Position numbers and translations under genes: made by a program | Assembly: GCF_003369915.1 (NCBI RefSeq) | Contig: NC_046676.1 | Span: 10,212,001-10,276,000, forward strand | Length of the DNA: 64,000 bases | Direction: 5' to 3' | Source: Drosophila miranda | Lineage: Eukaryota > Arthropoda > Insecta > Diptera > Drosophilidae | In this document: positions 53,501 through 64,000 of the stretch, piece after piece | Numbering within the stretch: position 1 is the stretch's first letter | How the letters are laid out: the number at the start of each line of letters is the position of its first letter | Notes under the pieces: generated by a model | Database searches by the model: none | What the model was told of the DNA's origin: nothing | What the model saw: only the letters and a program-made list of their open reading frames with translations

Positions 53501-56068
53501 ATGAATCCCTACAATGCTGGAGGAGGAGGCGGAGCTGCACCCAATCCCTTTGGGGCGCCATCAGCGGCAGCACCTGGCTATGGCCAGCAGGGTGCGGGCT
53601 ACGGCTATGAGCAGCAGTCAACAGGTGGCTACGACCAGGGCAACTACGGGGTGGAGCAGCAGGCAGCTGGATACGGTCCCGCAGGGGCCAGGCCTCGCGT
53701 GGATGTGGAGGCGACCGGCGAGGTGGATCCCAATTTGTAAGTAACCCCCCCACAGAGCGGCTCCGCGAGATACTGAACAAGATACTTTCCCCATTTGCAG
53801 ATATCCGGAGGCCAAGGAATCAACGCACAAAATACGCGGCCACTCGGACATTCTGGAAATGTTCTTCGGGGCGAGCACCGAACGGGAGTTGATACCGGTT
53901 AAGAGCTTCTACTTTTTCTTCTACGCGGCCTTCGGCTCGCTCTTCCCGCTGATGGGCGTCTACTTCAAGCAGATGGGCATGAATCCGGGCCAGTGCGGCA
54001 TCCTGGTGGGCATGCGGCCGTTCGTCGAGTTCCTGTCGGCCCCCTTCTGGGGATCCTACGCAGATCGCTGTCGCCAGGGCAAGAAGCTGCTGCTGGGCTC
54101 GCTGGCCTGCTGGGTGCTCTTCACCATTCCGCTGAGCTTCATCCGGCCGGAGGCCATCAACTGCATCGAGCGCCGGAATGCCACGGACTTTGTCCTGACC
54201 TACACGCGTACCAAGCGCGATCTCTCGGCCATGTACGACTGGGATCAGGGTAGGTAGATCTACATCTTTCCTGCCAAATGTATTTCGTTCTCTAGTTCTA
54301 GTGATCTCTAGTTTCCTGCAATATCAGAGCATAATATTAGTACTTTGATAATATCGAATGATTTTCCACAGATCAGGGCACTATGCCCGCGGAGGAGGCC
54401 CTGGAGGAGGCCGAGGCCGCTCACAGCCGGAGCAAGAGATCCCTGCTGTTGCCCAGAATCGATGCGGGCATCTCGCCGGTGCACATCAACTTTGTGAGCA
54501 ACTACGACGACAAGTACCATCGCGACTATGTGACGCCCATCTTCAGTTCCATGGTCTACAGGACGCCGGTGGGGACAGAGACAGGAAGAGACAATCTGCC
54601 ACGATGATTACTGACCTCTTGATCTTCGCTTCTTTTAGGATATCCAAAAGGCCTTCTTTCTGCTGCTGCTGGTGATCCTCATTGGGGAGTTCTTCAGTGC
54701 CCCGGCCATCACTCTGGCGGACTCGGCGGTGATAACGCTGCTGGGCGAGGATGCGGACAAGTATGGACACCAGCGCATGTTCGGCTCGCTGGGCTGGGGC
54801 ATCTCCATGTTCCTGGTGGGCATTGCCCTCGACCACTCTACCTCGTTCTCCAACCATCCCTGCGGTGCGGGCAACAAGGAGAAGAACTACAACATCTGCT
54901 TCTCCATCTTCTCGGTGCTGATGACCTGCGCCATCATCTCGGCCTCGAAGATCACCTTCAAGTACGATCCGCTGGACGAGCAGCAGCAGCAGGCCTCCGC
55001 ACAGTTTGTGGACCCCAGCAAGAAGGCCGCCGAGGATGAGTCGATGAACCAGCTGGCCGCTCAGCTCAATCTACCATCACTGGCAGTGGGTAGCGGCAGC
55101 GCCGCCTCAGGGGGCGCCAGTAGTTTCCCGGCCGGCGGCCATCAGCCACAGCCGCACATTGGGGCCGAGTCCAAGGTGTTCGCGCAGACGGCCAAGGAGC
55201 TGCCCGAGTGGATGACGGTGCTCACGCACTTCAAGGACGTGAAGACGGCCTCGTTTCTGTTCGTTGCCTGGTTCATGGGCTTCGGGATCGGCCTGATCTT
55301 CACCTTTCTGTTCTGGCACCTGCAGGACTATGGCGGCACGCCCACCCTCTTCGGTGTGGCGTCCGTGATCAATCACGTGTCCGAGATCTTTGCCTACTTC
55401 TTCAGCTTCCGTCTGATCACCCAGATCGGCCACGTCAAGGTCCTTTGCCTGGGCCTGATCGGCAATGTCCTGCGATTCCTGTACATCTCGTACCTGACCA
55501 ATCCCTGGATGGTGCTCCCCTTCGAGCTGATGCAGGGCATCACCCATGCCGCCGTCTGGGCTGCCTGCTGCTCGTACATTGCCCACAACACGCCCAAGCA
55601 CCTGCGTGCCTCCGGCCAGGGCGTGCTCCAGGGCATCCACCATGGGCTCGGTCGCGGCTGTGGCGCCATTATTGGGGGAATGTTCGTCACCTACTACGGT
55701 ACTACTGCTACCTTCCGTTGGTATGGTATTGCCTGCCTCCTGGTGCTCGGCCTCTTTATTTTCGTCAACTTCTATCGCAAGGAGCAGGGCTTCATCTCAG
55801 ACATACCCGTCACCGAGGATCCGCATCAGGTGAGTTTACCCAATGCCAATGAGCTACCAATCCGCTAATCTTGTCTTGCCTCCAGGTGGCCGAAGAAACC
55901 TCGCATCTGGCGCCGCATGGGGTGCCCAGCAATCCCATACCACGGGCCCTCTCCAACTCCCGTCTGAACGAGATGAATCCCAATGGCGGACCCTACGGCA
56001 CCTATCAGACCACTGGCGGCAATCTGGACATTCCCGGCGCCAATCCGCACAATCCATTCGCGCAGTAA
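53501..56068 (+). CDS. MFSD6-like major facilitator membrane protein
   Basis: Multi-pass transporter of the MFS_1-like/MFSD6 group. Exons 53501-53736, 53801-54249, 54372-54568, 54639-55829, 55886-56068 are in phase and give 751 residues. A Gly/Tyr/Gln-rich cytosolic N-terminus (about 80 residues) is followed by the first helices (SFYFFFYAAFGSLFPLMGVY) and the conserved GQCGILVGMRPFVEFLSAPF and WGSYADR motifs. A large loop follows (about 185-290), then helices (FFLLLLVILIGEFFSAPAIT; GSLGWGISMFLVGIALDH), a second hydrophilic loop with poly-Gln and Gly/Ser, and a C-terminal block of six helices ending GLFIFVNFYRKEQG. The substrate is unknown. If the last intron is retained, the frame stops soon after (55866-55868). 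Confidence 0.87.
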
Positions 56069-57760
56069 GGACACACAGTACAGTGCAGTCCCCCCAGTAC
56101 AGTCACAGTCACTCATGTAATCCGAAAATGAATGAACGAAAGAACAACAACAAATATAACCGCAAACATATCTTGGACATTGGCCTGCAATATAAATTGC
56201 ATAACGCATAACGCTTTATTTTGATTTGTTGTGCAATCAATATACGATCTGCAAATAGCATAGAATACAATATACAACAAAAACCACACATACACATATA
56301 TTTTATATAGGAAATACCATATAGGCAGGGCAGGAAGGGAAGCATCCACATCGGGTATAAATATGGATATTGTACGACTAAACGGTGGGCGGTTACGGTT
56401 GCAAACATTTCCGATTGGTAATTCAATAGTTTCTTTAAAAAATACAAATATTTAGGTACATTTTCCTGTAGTTTTGATGTATTTCTTAGTTAAAATATAG
56501 AATATATTCTATAATACTTAATTTATAATGACACCGTGATTGCAGTTGATAAAACAGATGAAATTTTGAAAGAATTTTCTCATAGCTGCTGGCAATACAA
56601 ATACATAAGTAATACAATACTATACAAAATATATAGAAACAGCTCTGTGCAATCTATAATATTTATAGGCCTGTTATATTTCATTTGCAACGCACTGGAA
56701 GCTCTAGCCGCCACCAGCCAGTGCAACCTTTTTGTTGGGCGATCACCAATCAAATCACGCATGAAATCACCAATCAAATCACTCATAAAATCACACATAA
56801 AGTACCTATAAATCGTGTAACACAAACAAACAAAACGAGAGTAGGAAACACTTAAATAACCAAAATTAAAATCATAGCTCCATAAAGGAATATTTACTAA
56901 TTAAACGAAAGAAAGCATTAAACACAACTAAAACTAAAAAAAAGGCAACTAAAACGAATAACCAAAGTAGAAAAACAAAAGTGAAGAAGTGAAGGAGACC
57001 CAAGGATATTGTAACGAATGATATTATGAAAATCCGCCTCATTGCAATCAACTGTTGAATATTTTAATTTTTACACACAACAAGATATAGGAACAAAAAT
57101 GATAGACAAGAATGTTGAGGAGACAGACGTACATATTTTCAAATACCTACGAAAGCAACCAGAATGCAAAAGATAATTATATGAAATATACATATATATA
57201 TACATATATATAGTATATGGAAGTTGATGCACCAAAATCGAAGAGGAAACTACACTGTATCTGTACCTAGGAGATATTTTTACTGATTTCATCTATAGCT
57301 ATCTATATAAATACTGTATACATAAAAGATATTGTTATTTTCGAGTTATGATTATTACATTATAAAGATACCTATGCTAGTTCTTGTGTACAGCACCAGA
57401 TTTTCGGGTAAATGAACTTTAGTATTATGCATACTGTACAATGGCACTCGCGTTATGTTTGTTGAGCTAAACCTCTTTCTATATACATAGATACGATATA
57501 CTATACTATACTATACTATATAATTAAAAATATATACATACCGATCCCCAAAATCGAACCGAACAAACACAAGAAATCATGTAACTACGAGTATGTATTT
57601 ATGTATGTTTAATAAACGTTTAACAACCGAGTGAAGAAAATAAGTCACAGAAAACAACAGCCAAATCGGACACCTATTGTCTTACCTTTCCCCAGCTGTG
57701 TTTACTCGAACTGAAAGACTCTTCTTCCTTTCCAGACTCGTCGCCAGATTCCCCTACGAG
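56069..57760 (+). other. Probable 3' UTR of the MFSD6-like gene
   Basis: A/T-rich and ORF-poor. It includes the direct repeat ATCACCAATCAAATCAC/ATCACTCATAAAATCAC (56743-56805), a (CTATA)n tract at 57501-57520 and AATAAA near 57610. The end of the interval carries the promoter of the next gene. Confidence 0.45.
57501..57520. repeat. (CTATA)n microsatellite
   Basis: Four CTATA units in an A/T-rich stretch. Confidence 0.8.
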
Positions 57761-57768
57761 TATAAATA
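57761..57768 (+). promoter_or_regulatory. TATA box of the secreted Pro/Arg/Thr-rich gene
   Basis: TATAAATA 33 bases before the ATG, so the leader would be only a few bases to about 10 bases. AGATTCCCCT (57747-57756) just upstream is a kappaB-like sequence on the minus strand (GGGGAATCT), but it sits unusually near the TATA box. Confidence 0.6.
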
Positions 57769-57800
57769 AATCCGTAATCCCGTCGCACAGAACACTGACA

Positions 57801-58550
57801 ATGCGCCACGCGTTGGGGATCGTGTTCTTGGGAGTCTGCTTGGCTGTTCAGGGAAATGGAACGGCCTCCTCACCACCCAAGCCCCCAGCAGCACCATCCA
57901 TATCTCTTCCCGATTCACTTGGGCGAGCTCCAGCGCCATTCAGACCGGCTCCAAGACCCACTAGAAGACCCCCAGTTCCACTGAAACCAACGAGACGTTT
58001 ACCAGTTAACCAAAGACCGACCCTTAGACGGACGACACCAAAACCAAGATCTCAACCAGTGCGCACAACCAGAAGATCCCCAGTAGCCACCACCACAAGA
58101 CGGGCGATTCCCAGCATCAGAACGACAAGGTCTTCCACAACTGCCATACGGACAACGCGGACGTTTCTGATTTGGTCCCGAATGCCCACAAGACTCTTAC
58201 CGACGCGACCGCACGTACGACCTACAATCCGACCCACCTTGAGGACCAGATCACCGATCCGTCCACGGGTGCCATCGGTTCCGAAAGTGCGTCCATCCCA
58301 GCCAACAACTCCAGCAAGGGCCCGATCTCCTCTGAAGTCCACAACAAGGCGTTTAGAATTCATATTCAAGGAACCGACAGTTGCGCCCTCAAGAGCTTCC
58401 ACAAGCTCACTTGTTCCAGGAACAACGCGACCCACAAGGACTCTTGTATTTTTGTTCCCCGACCGAACACCCAGCACAGGCAATACCCCAAGGCCACCCA
58501 CGCACCGTCCAACAACTGGCATTTCAAAAGGCAATCGATTGATTGGATAA
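57801..58550 (+). CDS. Secreted basic Pro/Arg/Thr-rich protein, unrecognised
   Basis: Single-exon gene for 249 residues. A clear signal peptide (MRHALGIVFLGVCLAVQGNG) is followed by a low-complexity body dominated by Pro, Arg, Thr and Ser, with many Arg-Arg pairs and TTRR, PTRR and RPTR motifs, no Cys and almost no acidic residues. Such proteins may be mucin-like matrix or cuticle components, seminal or salivary products, or precursors cleaved at dibasic sites into proline/arginine-rich peptides. It lies 6.5 kb from drosocin, another Pro/Arg-rich secreted product, but no homology between them is visible. TATA promoter. Because of the composition, a second frame (58172-58555) is also open and should not be taken as a gene. 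Confidence 0.7.
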   Translation: MRHALGIVFLGVCLAVQGNGTASSPPKPPAAPSISLPDSLGRAPAPFRPAPRPTRRPPVPLKPTRRLPVNQRPTLRRTTPKPRSQPVRTTRRSPVATTTRRAIPSIRTTRSSTTAIRTTRTFLIWSRMPTRLLPTRPHVRPTIRPTLRTRSPIRPRVPSVPKVRPSQPTTPARARSPLKSTTRRLEFIFKEPTVAPSRASTSSLVPGTTRPTRTLVFLFPDRTPSTGNTPRPPTHRPTTGISKGNRLIG

Positions 58551-59150
58551 GCTAATGAAAGCCAGTAGATGTTCTGGACTCAAGGGATATAAGGATATGT
58601 CATCTTAAAGCCTTCTTCGTGTAAATTTAGAACCATGCTTCGCTTCCAGAGTGGGAATTCTGGTATCTACATACATATATACTGGGTCATCACGCGATGT
58701 GGAATTCTTAGTAACTTTTCAAGCCCCGACACATGACTGTAACTTTTCATTTCATTCTCTTTTAAAAGTGGACTGGAAAAGTCATATAAATAAAAAATGA
58801 AGGAGATAAGTACATGCCTCAGGAAATACTGTGTATTCATCATCATCCTATATCCAAAGGACTCAATAAAAAAGATACTTACGATTCATTCTGGATCAAT
58901 GGATGGTTTTTTCTGCAACCTGCACATGATGACGTGTGTATCCAAAGTGCCAGCATACCTCTGGTCCTACAACTAAGTGGTAGGTGGAAAAAAATAGTTG
59001 TGGCATTCCGGAAGCGCTTCAAGTTTGGCCAAGCTCATTCGTCTCTGCGATTTGTTGGCATTTCAACGGGCTGACGTGCTGGCCGGTTGGCCTCGAAGGG
59101 GGGCGGCTGTGGGATTGAGGGTGGGTGTGGGTGGGTGGTTCTGTTGGCAC

Positions 59151-59166
59151 GGGGGGGGGGGGGGGC
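59151..59166. repeat. Poly-G run (16)
   Basis: Sixteen G in a row after a GGGTGTGGGTGGGTGG stretch. The exact length is likely unreliable in assembly. Confidence 0.85.
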
Positions 59167-60128
59167 GTGGTGCATTGCCTGCTCATGCAATGATAAATGA
59201 AGTTTTAGTGGCTTTTGACCCATTTAATAAATTGTTAAAGTTGAAAAATGTGCAAGAATATTGCAAAGTTGCTCGCTCTCCCTATTCTTTCCCCTTCCCC
59301 TTCCCTGGATCTGCCCTCTACCCATTCATTTTTTTTTTTTGTATTTAGTTCCTTTTGTATTTATTTTGTTGCTACTGCTGCTGTTGCATTCTGAATTAGG
59401 GTTAATTTAAAAGTTGCCAGTGCTACACGGACTGACCCATCGCGTCGTTTCAAGTAGTAGTTGGGGGGCTGCAGTTGGGGGCAGGTTGCCCGGTTGGAAA
59501 GTTTCTCTCGCACACTTTTCATGCCCCACTTCCACAGAAGTTTGCTGAATTTTAAATAATTGTGTTAAATTGCATAACGTGTCCAGCAGACCTCTTTTCC
59601 CCACCCTGGAAAAACTTTAACTTGCTGCTTAATAAGTTAGAGGCAACCACGACGACGAGGACGAGGACGACAAGGACGAAGATGAGTCCGCAGTTAACGT
59701 TATTATTGTATATTATAACCATATTAAAATGAAAACTCGACTCGAAATTCCCTGACAATAAATAAGAAGGATATACAGGGCGGATGAATGGTGGTCTGCC
59801 ACTGTGAATCCTCTCCAGCCATAATAAGCAGCATAAAAAAGGCTTGGGCAAGGGTCTATTAGAGTCCGGGGCAAGCAGCTCTTTGGTCCCCCACTCTATT
59901 TACCAAAAGAGAACGAAAAATGTGCGGTGCAGGGGCAAGTCATCCTCATGGACCCCACTCCATTGTCAGTCCTAGTCAAATGTACATAGGCTGCTACATA
60001 CCTACATACAGATATACAGATATATAAAGCTAAATAAACAATTTTCTTTTATGCAAAAATAACAAGCGGCAACAATGCATTTTTGCATAAGAAAGCCGCA
60101 GCTGAAGTTGAAGTATGGCCCAGAGACA

Positions 60129-60165
60129 GGGGCGGGGGCGGGGGCGGGGGCGGGGGCGGGGGCGG
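60129..60165. repeat. (GGGGGC)n hexanucleotide repeat
   Basis: Five to six GGGGGC units on the plus strand, able in principle to form a G-quadruplex. Confidence 0.85.
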
Positions 60166-62263
60166 AGAGAAGTCCTGCCAAGGAAGCGCCACCAAACGAA
60201 GGAATAGAAGAAGAAGAAGCAGAGGCAGAAGCCAACGCTATCTGATCTTTGTGTTGCACTGAACAAGCGCTCTGCCTGGGATTGCCATTTGATTGGAGGA
60301 TTACAAAATGAGGTAGTGTATGGATTTTTGGGCTCCTTGGCTCCTTTAAAAATGAATAATAAACGGGATTCCTTTTGGAGATGCCAGCATATGCACTGTC
60401 CCTTAATTCTGCACAGCGTTCATAATCCTAAGTGCCCTGATAAACCCCTAACTCACCGACTAACGGTCCACAAGCAGACGGGAAACTAACTTCTGCGGAC
60501 ACACCAGAAAGGACCAAGTCGGAGAATATAGAAAATGAAACAGTGAAAAGTCTAGCAAGAGCTCTTTCGAATTATCTATTGCAGGTCGGAAAGACATACA
60601 CCCTAAGGATGTGTTATTTAGGGATCAGAGGTACCTTGAATATCTATACTAAGTGATATTTGTCTCCCAGTCACAGATTTTGTGTGTATATGCTGTCCAT
60701 CCATGGAGGTTCCACTGTAGTTGCATTTCGCAGGGCAAACGCACTCCTCCACCCATCTACAGTTTATTTTGCAACATTTGCAAGTGAAGCCACAATGAAC
60801 ATGCGGCGAGGGCGAGGGCACCGTTAAAGGAAGAAGAAGACCCAGACCCAGGGAAAAAGGAGAATAAGAGTACGCAGACTTGAGAGAAAAAGAGGAGAGA
60901 GAGAGAGAGAGAGAGAGTTTGAAGCAAGAAGCAGCCAGCAAAGTCGAAGACATTCAGCCGCAAAAAGTTGACGCTAGCATGTGCGGGTGCAACTATGTAT
61001 CTCTCTAGAAAGGGTGAAAGAGAGGGAACTAGTGGTAAAAAGTGCTGAGCATAAATAAGACATTTGCGTGTGTAAGCAGCAACAACAAGGATGGCTTAAA
61101 ATAACTCCAGCACTCAACATTAGTGGTACTCGTATTCCTGAGTAAAATTTTAATATTTCTTACCATCAGATCAAAGCGAATCCGGCTTCTGTGATGTTTT
61201 CCCTAAGGTGCTGCTAGGTGACAGGCATCCCAATGACCATTCCAATGATGTATAAAATGTAAAATATATACGTTGTGAGGAACCTTACTGGGAAAGGAGA
61301 AATAATACCCAAAATCCGCTAAATGAACAGCTCACCCATAGAACAAAAGCAGCAGCGGAATAAAGCAACAAGCAAAGGAGTGGACAACAGCAGAGAGCGA
61401 AGAGCAGCCGAACACCAACACCGAAACTCACGAACACGATGCATTAAGTGCTCAGCCACCCATACAGAGAGATCAGCGGCGAGCCCAAGCACCGATATGA
61501 CTCTCTTTCGAAGAAGTACCGTTGAGCCGAAAAGACGACTTCGAACGCCAGCTTGGCGAGAACGAAGAGTCGAATTCTCGGTGCAGCGGCAGCAGAGGAC
61601 CAGGACCGGGAGATCGAGGAGTGCAACGACAAACACACAGTCGACACAGACGCCACGTCGCGTCGTTGGACCCGCGAGTAAGCTGGCCGATGGCCAAGAT
61701 TTGAAAGTGCCTAGATTAGGAGTGCGGTGGGATCAATCAGATAGGAGTAGACAGGGAAAAGTAGGCTTTCTGTTGTTACACGCTCCGCTCTGCTTGTTCC
61801 TGCATTCGGAGCATCAAACTCTTCTATGGGAATACCGCTATTGCAAATGTGCTTGCCAAACCCAAGAGGAAGAAAACAAAAACAGCAAGAAGGAGCCTGG
61901 TGTTAGCCTTCCTGGTAGGTGGAGGGATTCAGCAATAATTTACAAACTGCTTTGTTGCAACAAGCAAAATGTAATGCAAAATGCAAAGTCATCGCTCGCC
62001 CGTTGTCCTCGAGTGCTTATACCGCCCCCAACCCTCTCCAAATCTCTTTATGCTGCCTTCTGCGTCTCCTTCTCCACCCAACCACTCGTGTGGCCAATTG
62101 TTGTGATTTTTTTCTGTGCAATTCGTGTACATGCATTTATTTAAATTTCTTTGTCCTGCTGTCCAAGGTGTGTTAATATTAGGTGCGGCATTCCAGCGCT
62201 TGGAGAAGCTTGTTTACTCCCTGCCTCACCTTGTATTACTGCATCTTGCCCTTTGCTACCAAT

Positions 62264-62283
62264 CCCCCCCCCCCCCCCCCCCC
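62264..62283. repeat. Poly-C run (20)
   Basis: Twenty C in a row. The length is uncertain. Confidence 0.85.
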
Positions 62284-63913
62284 ACCCGCGTTCTGCTCAT
62301 TTTGCCAATGTATTCATTGTCTGTGAAATTGTTGTGTGTGTGTGTGTGTGCTTGTGGTTCCATGCCGTCGCATAATGTCTTTCTTAGCTGTCTCTACTTT
62401 CGCCATCCCATTCGTTTTCAATCTCCCTAAATCCCACACCCTCTAACCTATACCCTATGCCATTTCCCCATCCCCAATCCTGGTGAAGAATGCAGCTTGC
62501 GGTTTTTCACATGCGACAGCATTTAAGTGGCTGCCGTTTGTCTCTCGCGCTAGATTGCTTTGGATAAGTAGATATATACCTCTGATTCCGTATGGTAATA
62601 GATATGCACGATTATACATAGATATATGTATGTGTCCCAAGATTTACACAAATTTTAATGCGATTATAAATCGTCTTCTGTCATGATGCCAAGCAGCATC
62701 CTTTAGCCACTTTGGAATTGGCCTGGCATGCATTCAATGCGATTATATTTATAGATTTGTTAATCTATCGTGTGGCTAGTGGTGGAACAATCGAGGCTCT
62801 GAAGATCTCGGGCTCTCTGGCTCTGGATAAAGGGTAGAGCTTTATCACGATTTGAGGCTACCCTTAAAGTGGCACAAAGCACTCATGACAGCATCAACCA
62901 CTGGCACAGTTTCCGGCTGCCATTCATTCAACACAACACCCCTTCCGCTTTGCTCGCCATTTTTGCCAATTTTCAATCTCGACCTGCCAGAATTGGTCCA
63001 TGCGACGGTGAACTCCATTATCATTGTCATTAGGGGCCTTTTTGTGTCTGTGCCTATACCATATAGGCTTCCTGCGCATTCCGTTCCCTCAGCACGCACT
63101 TAGCTCTCTTATAGTTCCTGTTGCTGCCAACAACCTTTCACCTTTGCTGTTGTTGTTTTCTGTCTGCTGGTGCCCAAACAAAAAGAAAACAATTTTCATG
63201 CGTGCCTGGGAAAAATCAAAAGAAAGGGGCAGCGGGCACACGAGAACGGCGGAACAATGCCTATTTTAGTGAGATAAGAAAGCAAGCAGGAGCTCTTCAA
63301 AGCAATTTCCAAGTGGCCCCGAGAGTCAGGTTCAGGCCCAGGCGCAGGTCCTGCTCCAGGTGCAGGTAAAGAACCCGAGTCAGGTGTAGGCTAAGGCACA
63401 GGGACCCACCACTCAGTCATCGCTTAAGTGGGTGCCGTGAACTTTTCCGGGACGCTCGTTGTCTTTTAATACCCTTAGAGAGGATTTTGCTTGACGATGC
63501 GCTCAAAAGGATATTCCTTAAGGACTGAAAAATTGCGAAGACTGGATAGAATCACATATTGCGATCATTCCTATGGATGTTGGGGCTTCTTACTGGTGTA
63601 GCAGTAATAATATTTGATCAGAAATGTAATCTCAGAATCTGAGAACTTTTAACCAAAGGCTTCCATGGATAAGGACATTCTTATGTGTCTCAGTAGCAAT
63701 AAGCAACCGATTGTAGAAAAGAAAACCAAACCAGCATCAGATTTAAGTGTCATTGGTGTCATTTAAGTGTCCCTATGTATATCACACTGCTCAACACAAA
63801 ACAAGTACTCATGTGTGCTTCCTACATTTGTATATTTACCACGACCACACAACCAAAAAGACAAGGATCTGCGCTACAAGAAGTATTCGAAACTGAGGTT
63901 TCGTTGACACAAG

Positions 63914-64000
63914 ATGACATCAGAGGTACATCGGCGATGGAAGCCCCGTAACCCGGTGTACGTTCTGGTTCTGGCATTACTAATGATGCCAGTCCTGGCT
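63914..64000 (+). CDS. N-terminus of a secreted or membrane protein, cut by window edge
   Basis: The ATG at 63914 opens 29 codons to the edge: MTSEVHRRWKPRNP followed by the hydrophobic VYVLVLALLMMPVLA, a good signal peptide or anchor with a basic head. The context ACAAGATGAC is acceptable. The frame is open to the edge, and the long, feature-poor DNA upstream is what a gene with distant promoters would have. The product cannot be identified from this fragment. Confidence 0.55.
   Translation, partial: MTSEVHRRWKPRNPVYVLVLALLMMPVLA

Larger units (their letters stand above)
58551..63913. other. Long non-coding stretch; likely regulatory, 5' UTR or intron of the right-edge gene
   Basis: 5.4 kb with no convincing protein-coding gene. 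It carries homopolymers (G16 at 59151-59166, C20 at 62264-62283), a GGGGGC tract (60129-60165), GA repeats near 60894-60917 and GT repeats near 62334-62350. The part 61320-61920 is A/G-rich, CAG-rich and open on the plus strand, ending CTTCCTG|GTAGGT, and looks like a leader exon with a donor. It probably belongs to the gene starting at 63914. Confidence 0.4.

Noticed and set aside
57747-57756. kappaB site as proof that the Pro/Arg-rich gene is immune-induced
   Set aside because: The match is imperfect and only a few bases from the TATA box; kept as a hint, not as a feature of its own.
58172-58555. Second open frame inside the Pro/Arg-rich secreted gene
   Set aside because: No signal peptide or own promoter; opened by the ACC/AGA-rich sequence of the overlapping gene.
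61323-62144. 273-codon plus-strand frame near the right end
   Set aside because: Arg/Thr/Ser/Gln-rich with no domain, and runs across a likely splice donor. More probably a 5' UTR exon than a protein.
1-64000. CRISPR array, operon or bacterial gene content, tRNA or rRNA genes
   Set aside because: None seen. The spliced gene structures and protein families are those of a fly nuclear genome.

Overview
The window is eukaryotic, from a Drosophila genome. It holds about nineteen recognisable fly genes with short (54-70 nt) GT-AG introns, DRE/TCT/TATA promoters and a DINE-1-type Helitron remnant. Gene content matches the D. melanogaster 54C-54D neighbourhood (Klp54D, MESR4, RpL18A, cyp33, eIF3b, Spred, Trs31, Rpn6, ave) joined to an attacin-drosocin pair that in D. 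melanogaster lies at 51C. Rearranged order, long AT-rich spacers and the Helitron type suggest the obscura group; this is inference from memory.

Layout. 1-5032 (minus): most of the motor region of the kinesin Klp54D, running off the left edge, with a 3.4 kb first intron. 6251-6862: a Helitron-like DINE element. 7548-15071 (minus): MESR4, a 2.5k-residue zinc-finger/PHD protein. 16696-17660 (plus): RpL18A, convergent with cyp33 (17815-18902, minus). 18903-20286: a gene-free stretch with three copies of an unidentified dispersed repeat. 20287-28755 (minus): a serine palmitoyltransferase small subunit, Cc2d2a (ciliary transition zone) and eIF3b, whose first intron holds a clean hAT-type MITE. 31337-36345 (plus): Spred, followed by a coding-like in-frame extension after its TGA stop. 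38949-40281: a BTB/BACK protein. 40709-41936: Trs31 and ND-B15, convergent, each with a copy of the dispersed repeat placed the same way just upstream of its start codon. 42347-42771: a probably damaged CHHC zinc-finger gene. 43956-46214: a Myb/SANT-like protein with a polyglutamine stretch. 46376-46815: ave, divergent from Rpn6 (47176-48567).

Right part. 49171-51316 (minus): two immune genes, an attacin and drosocin, both with TATA, kappaB-like and GATA promoter sites. 53501-56068 (plus): an MFSD6-like transporter. 57801-58550 (plus): an unrecognised secreted, basic, proline/arginine/threonine-rich protein with a TATA promoter. The last 5.4 kb is low in coding signal and looks like regulatory, 5' UTR or intronic DNA of a secreted or membrane protein whose signal peptide begins at 63914 and runs off the right edge.

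Functional themes: housekeeping genes (ribosome, translation initiation, proteasome, TRAPP, complex I), Ras/MAPK regulators (Spred, ave, MESR4), cilium/microtubule genes (Cc2d2a, Klp54D) and humoral immunity (attacin, drosocin). The most unusual observations are the likely stop-codon read-through of Spred, the promoter-linked dispersed repeat, the attacin combining AttA/B-like and AttC-like parts, the secreted Pro/Arg-rich protein and the intronic hAT MITE.
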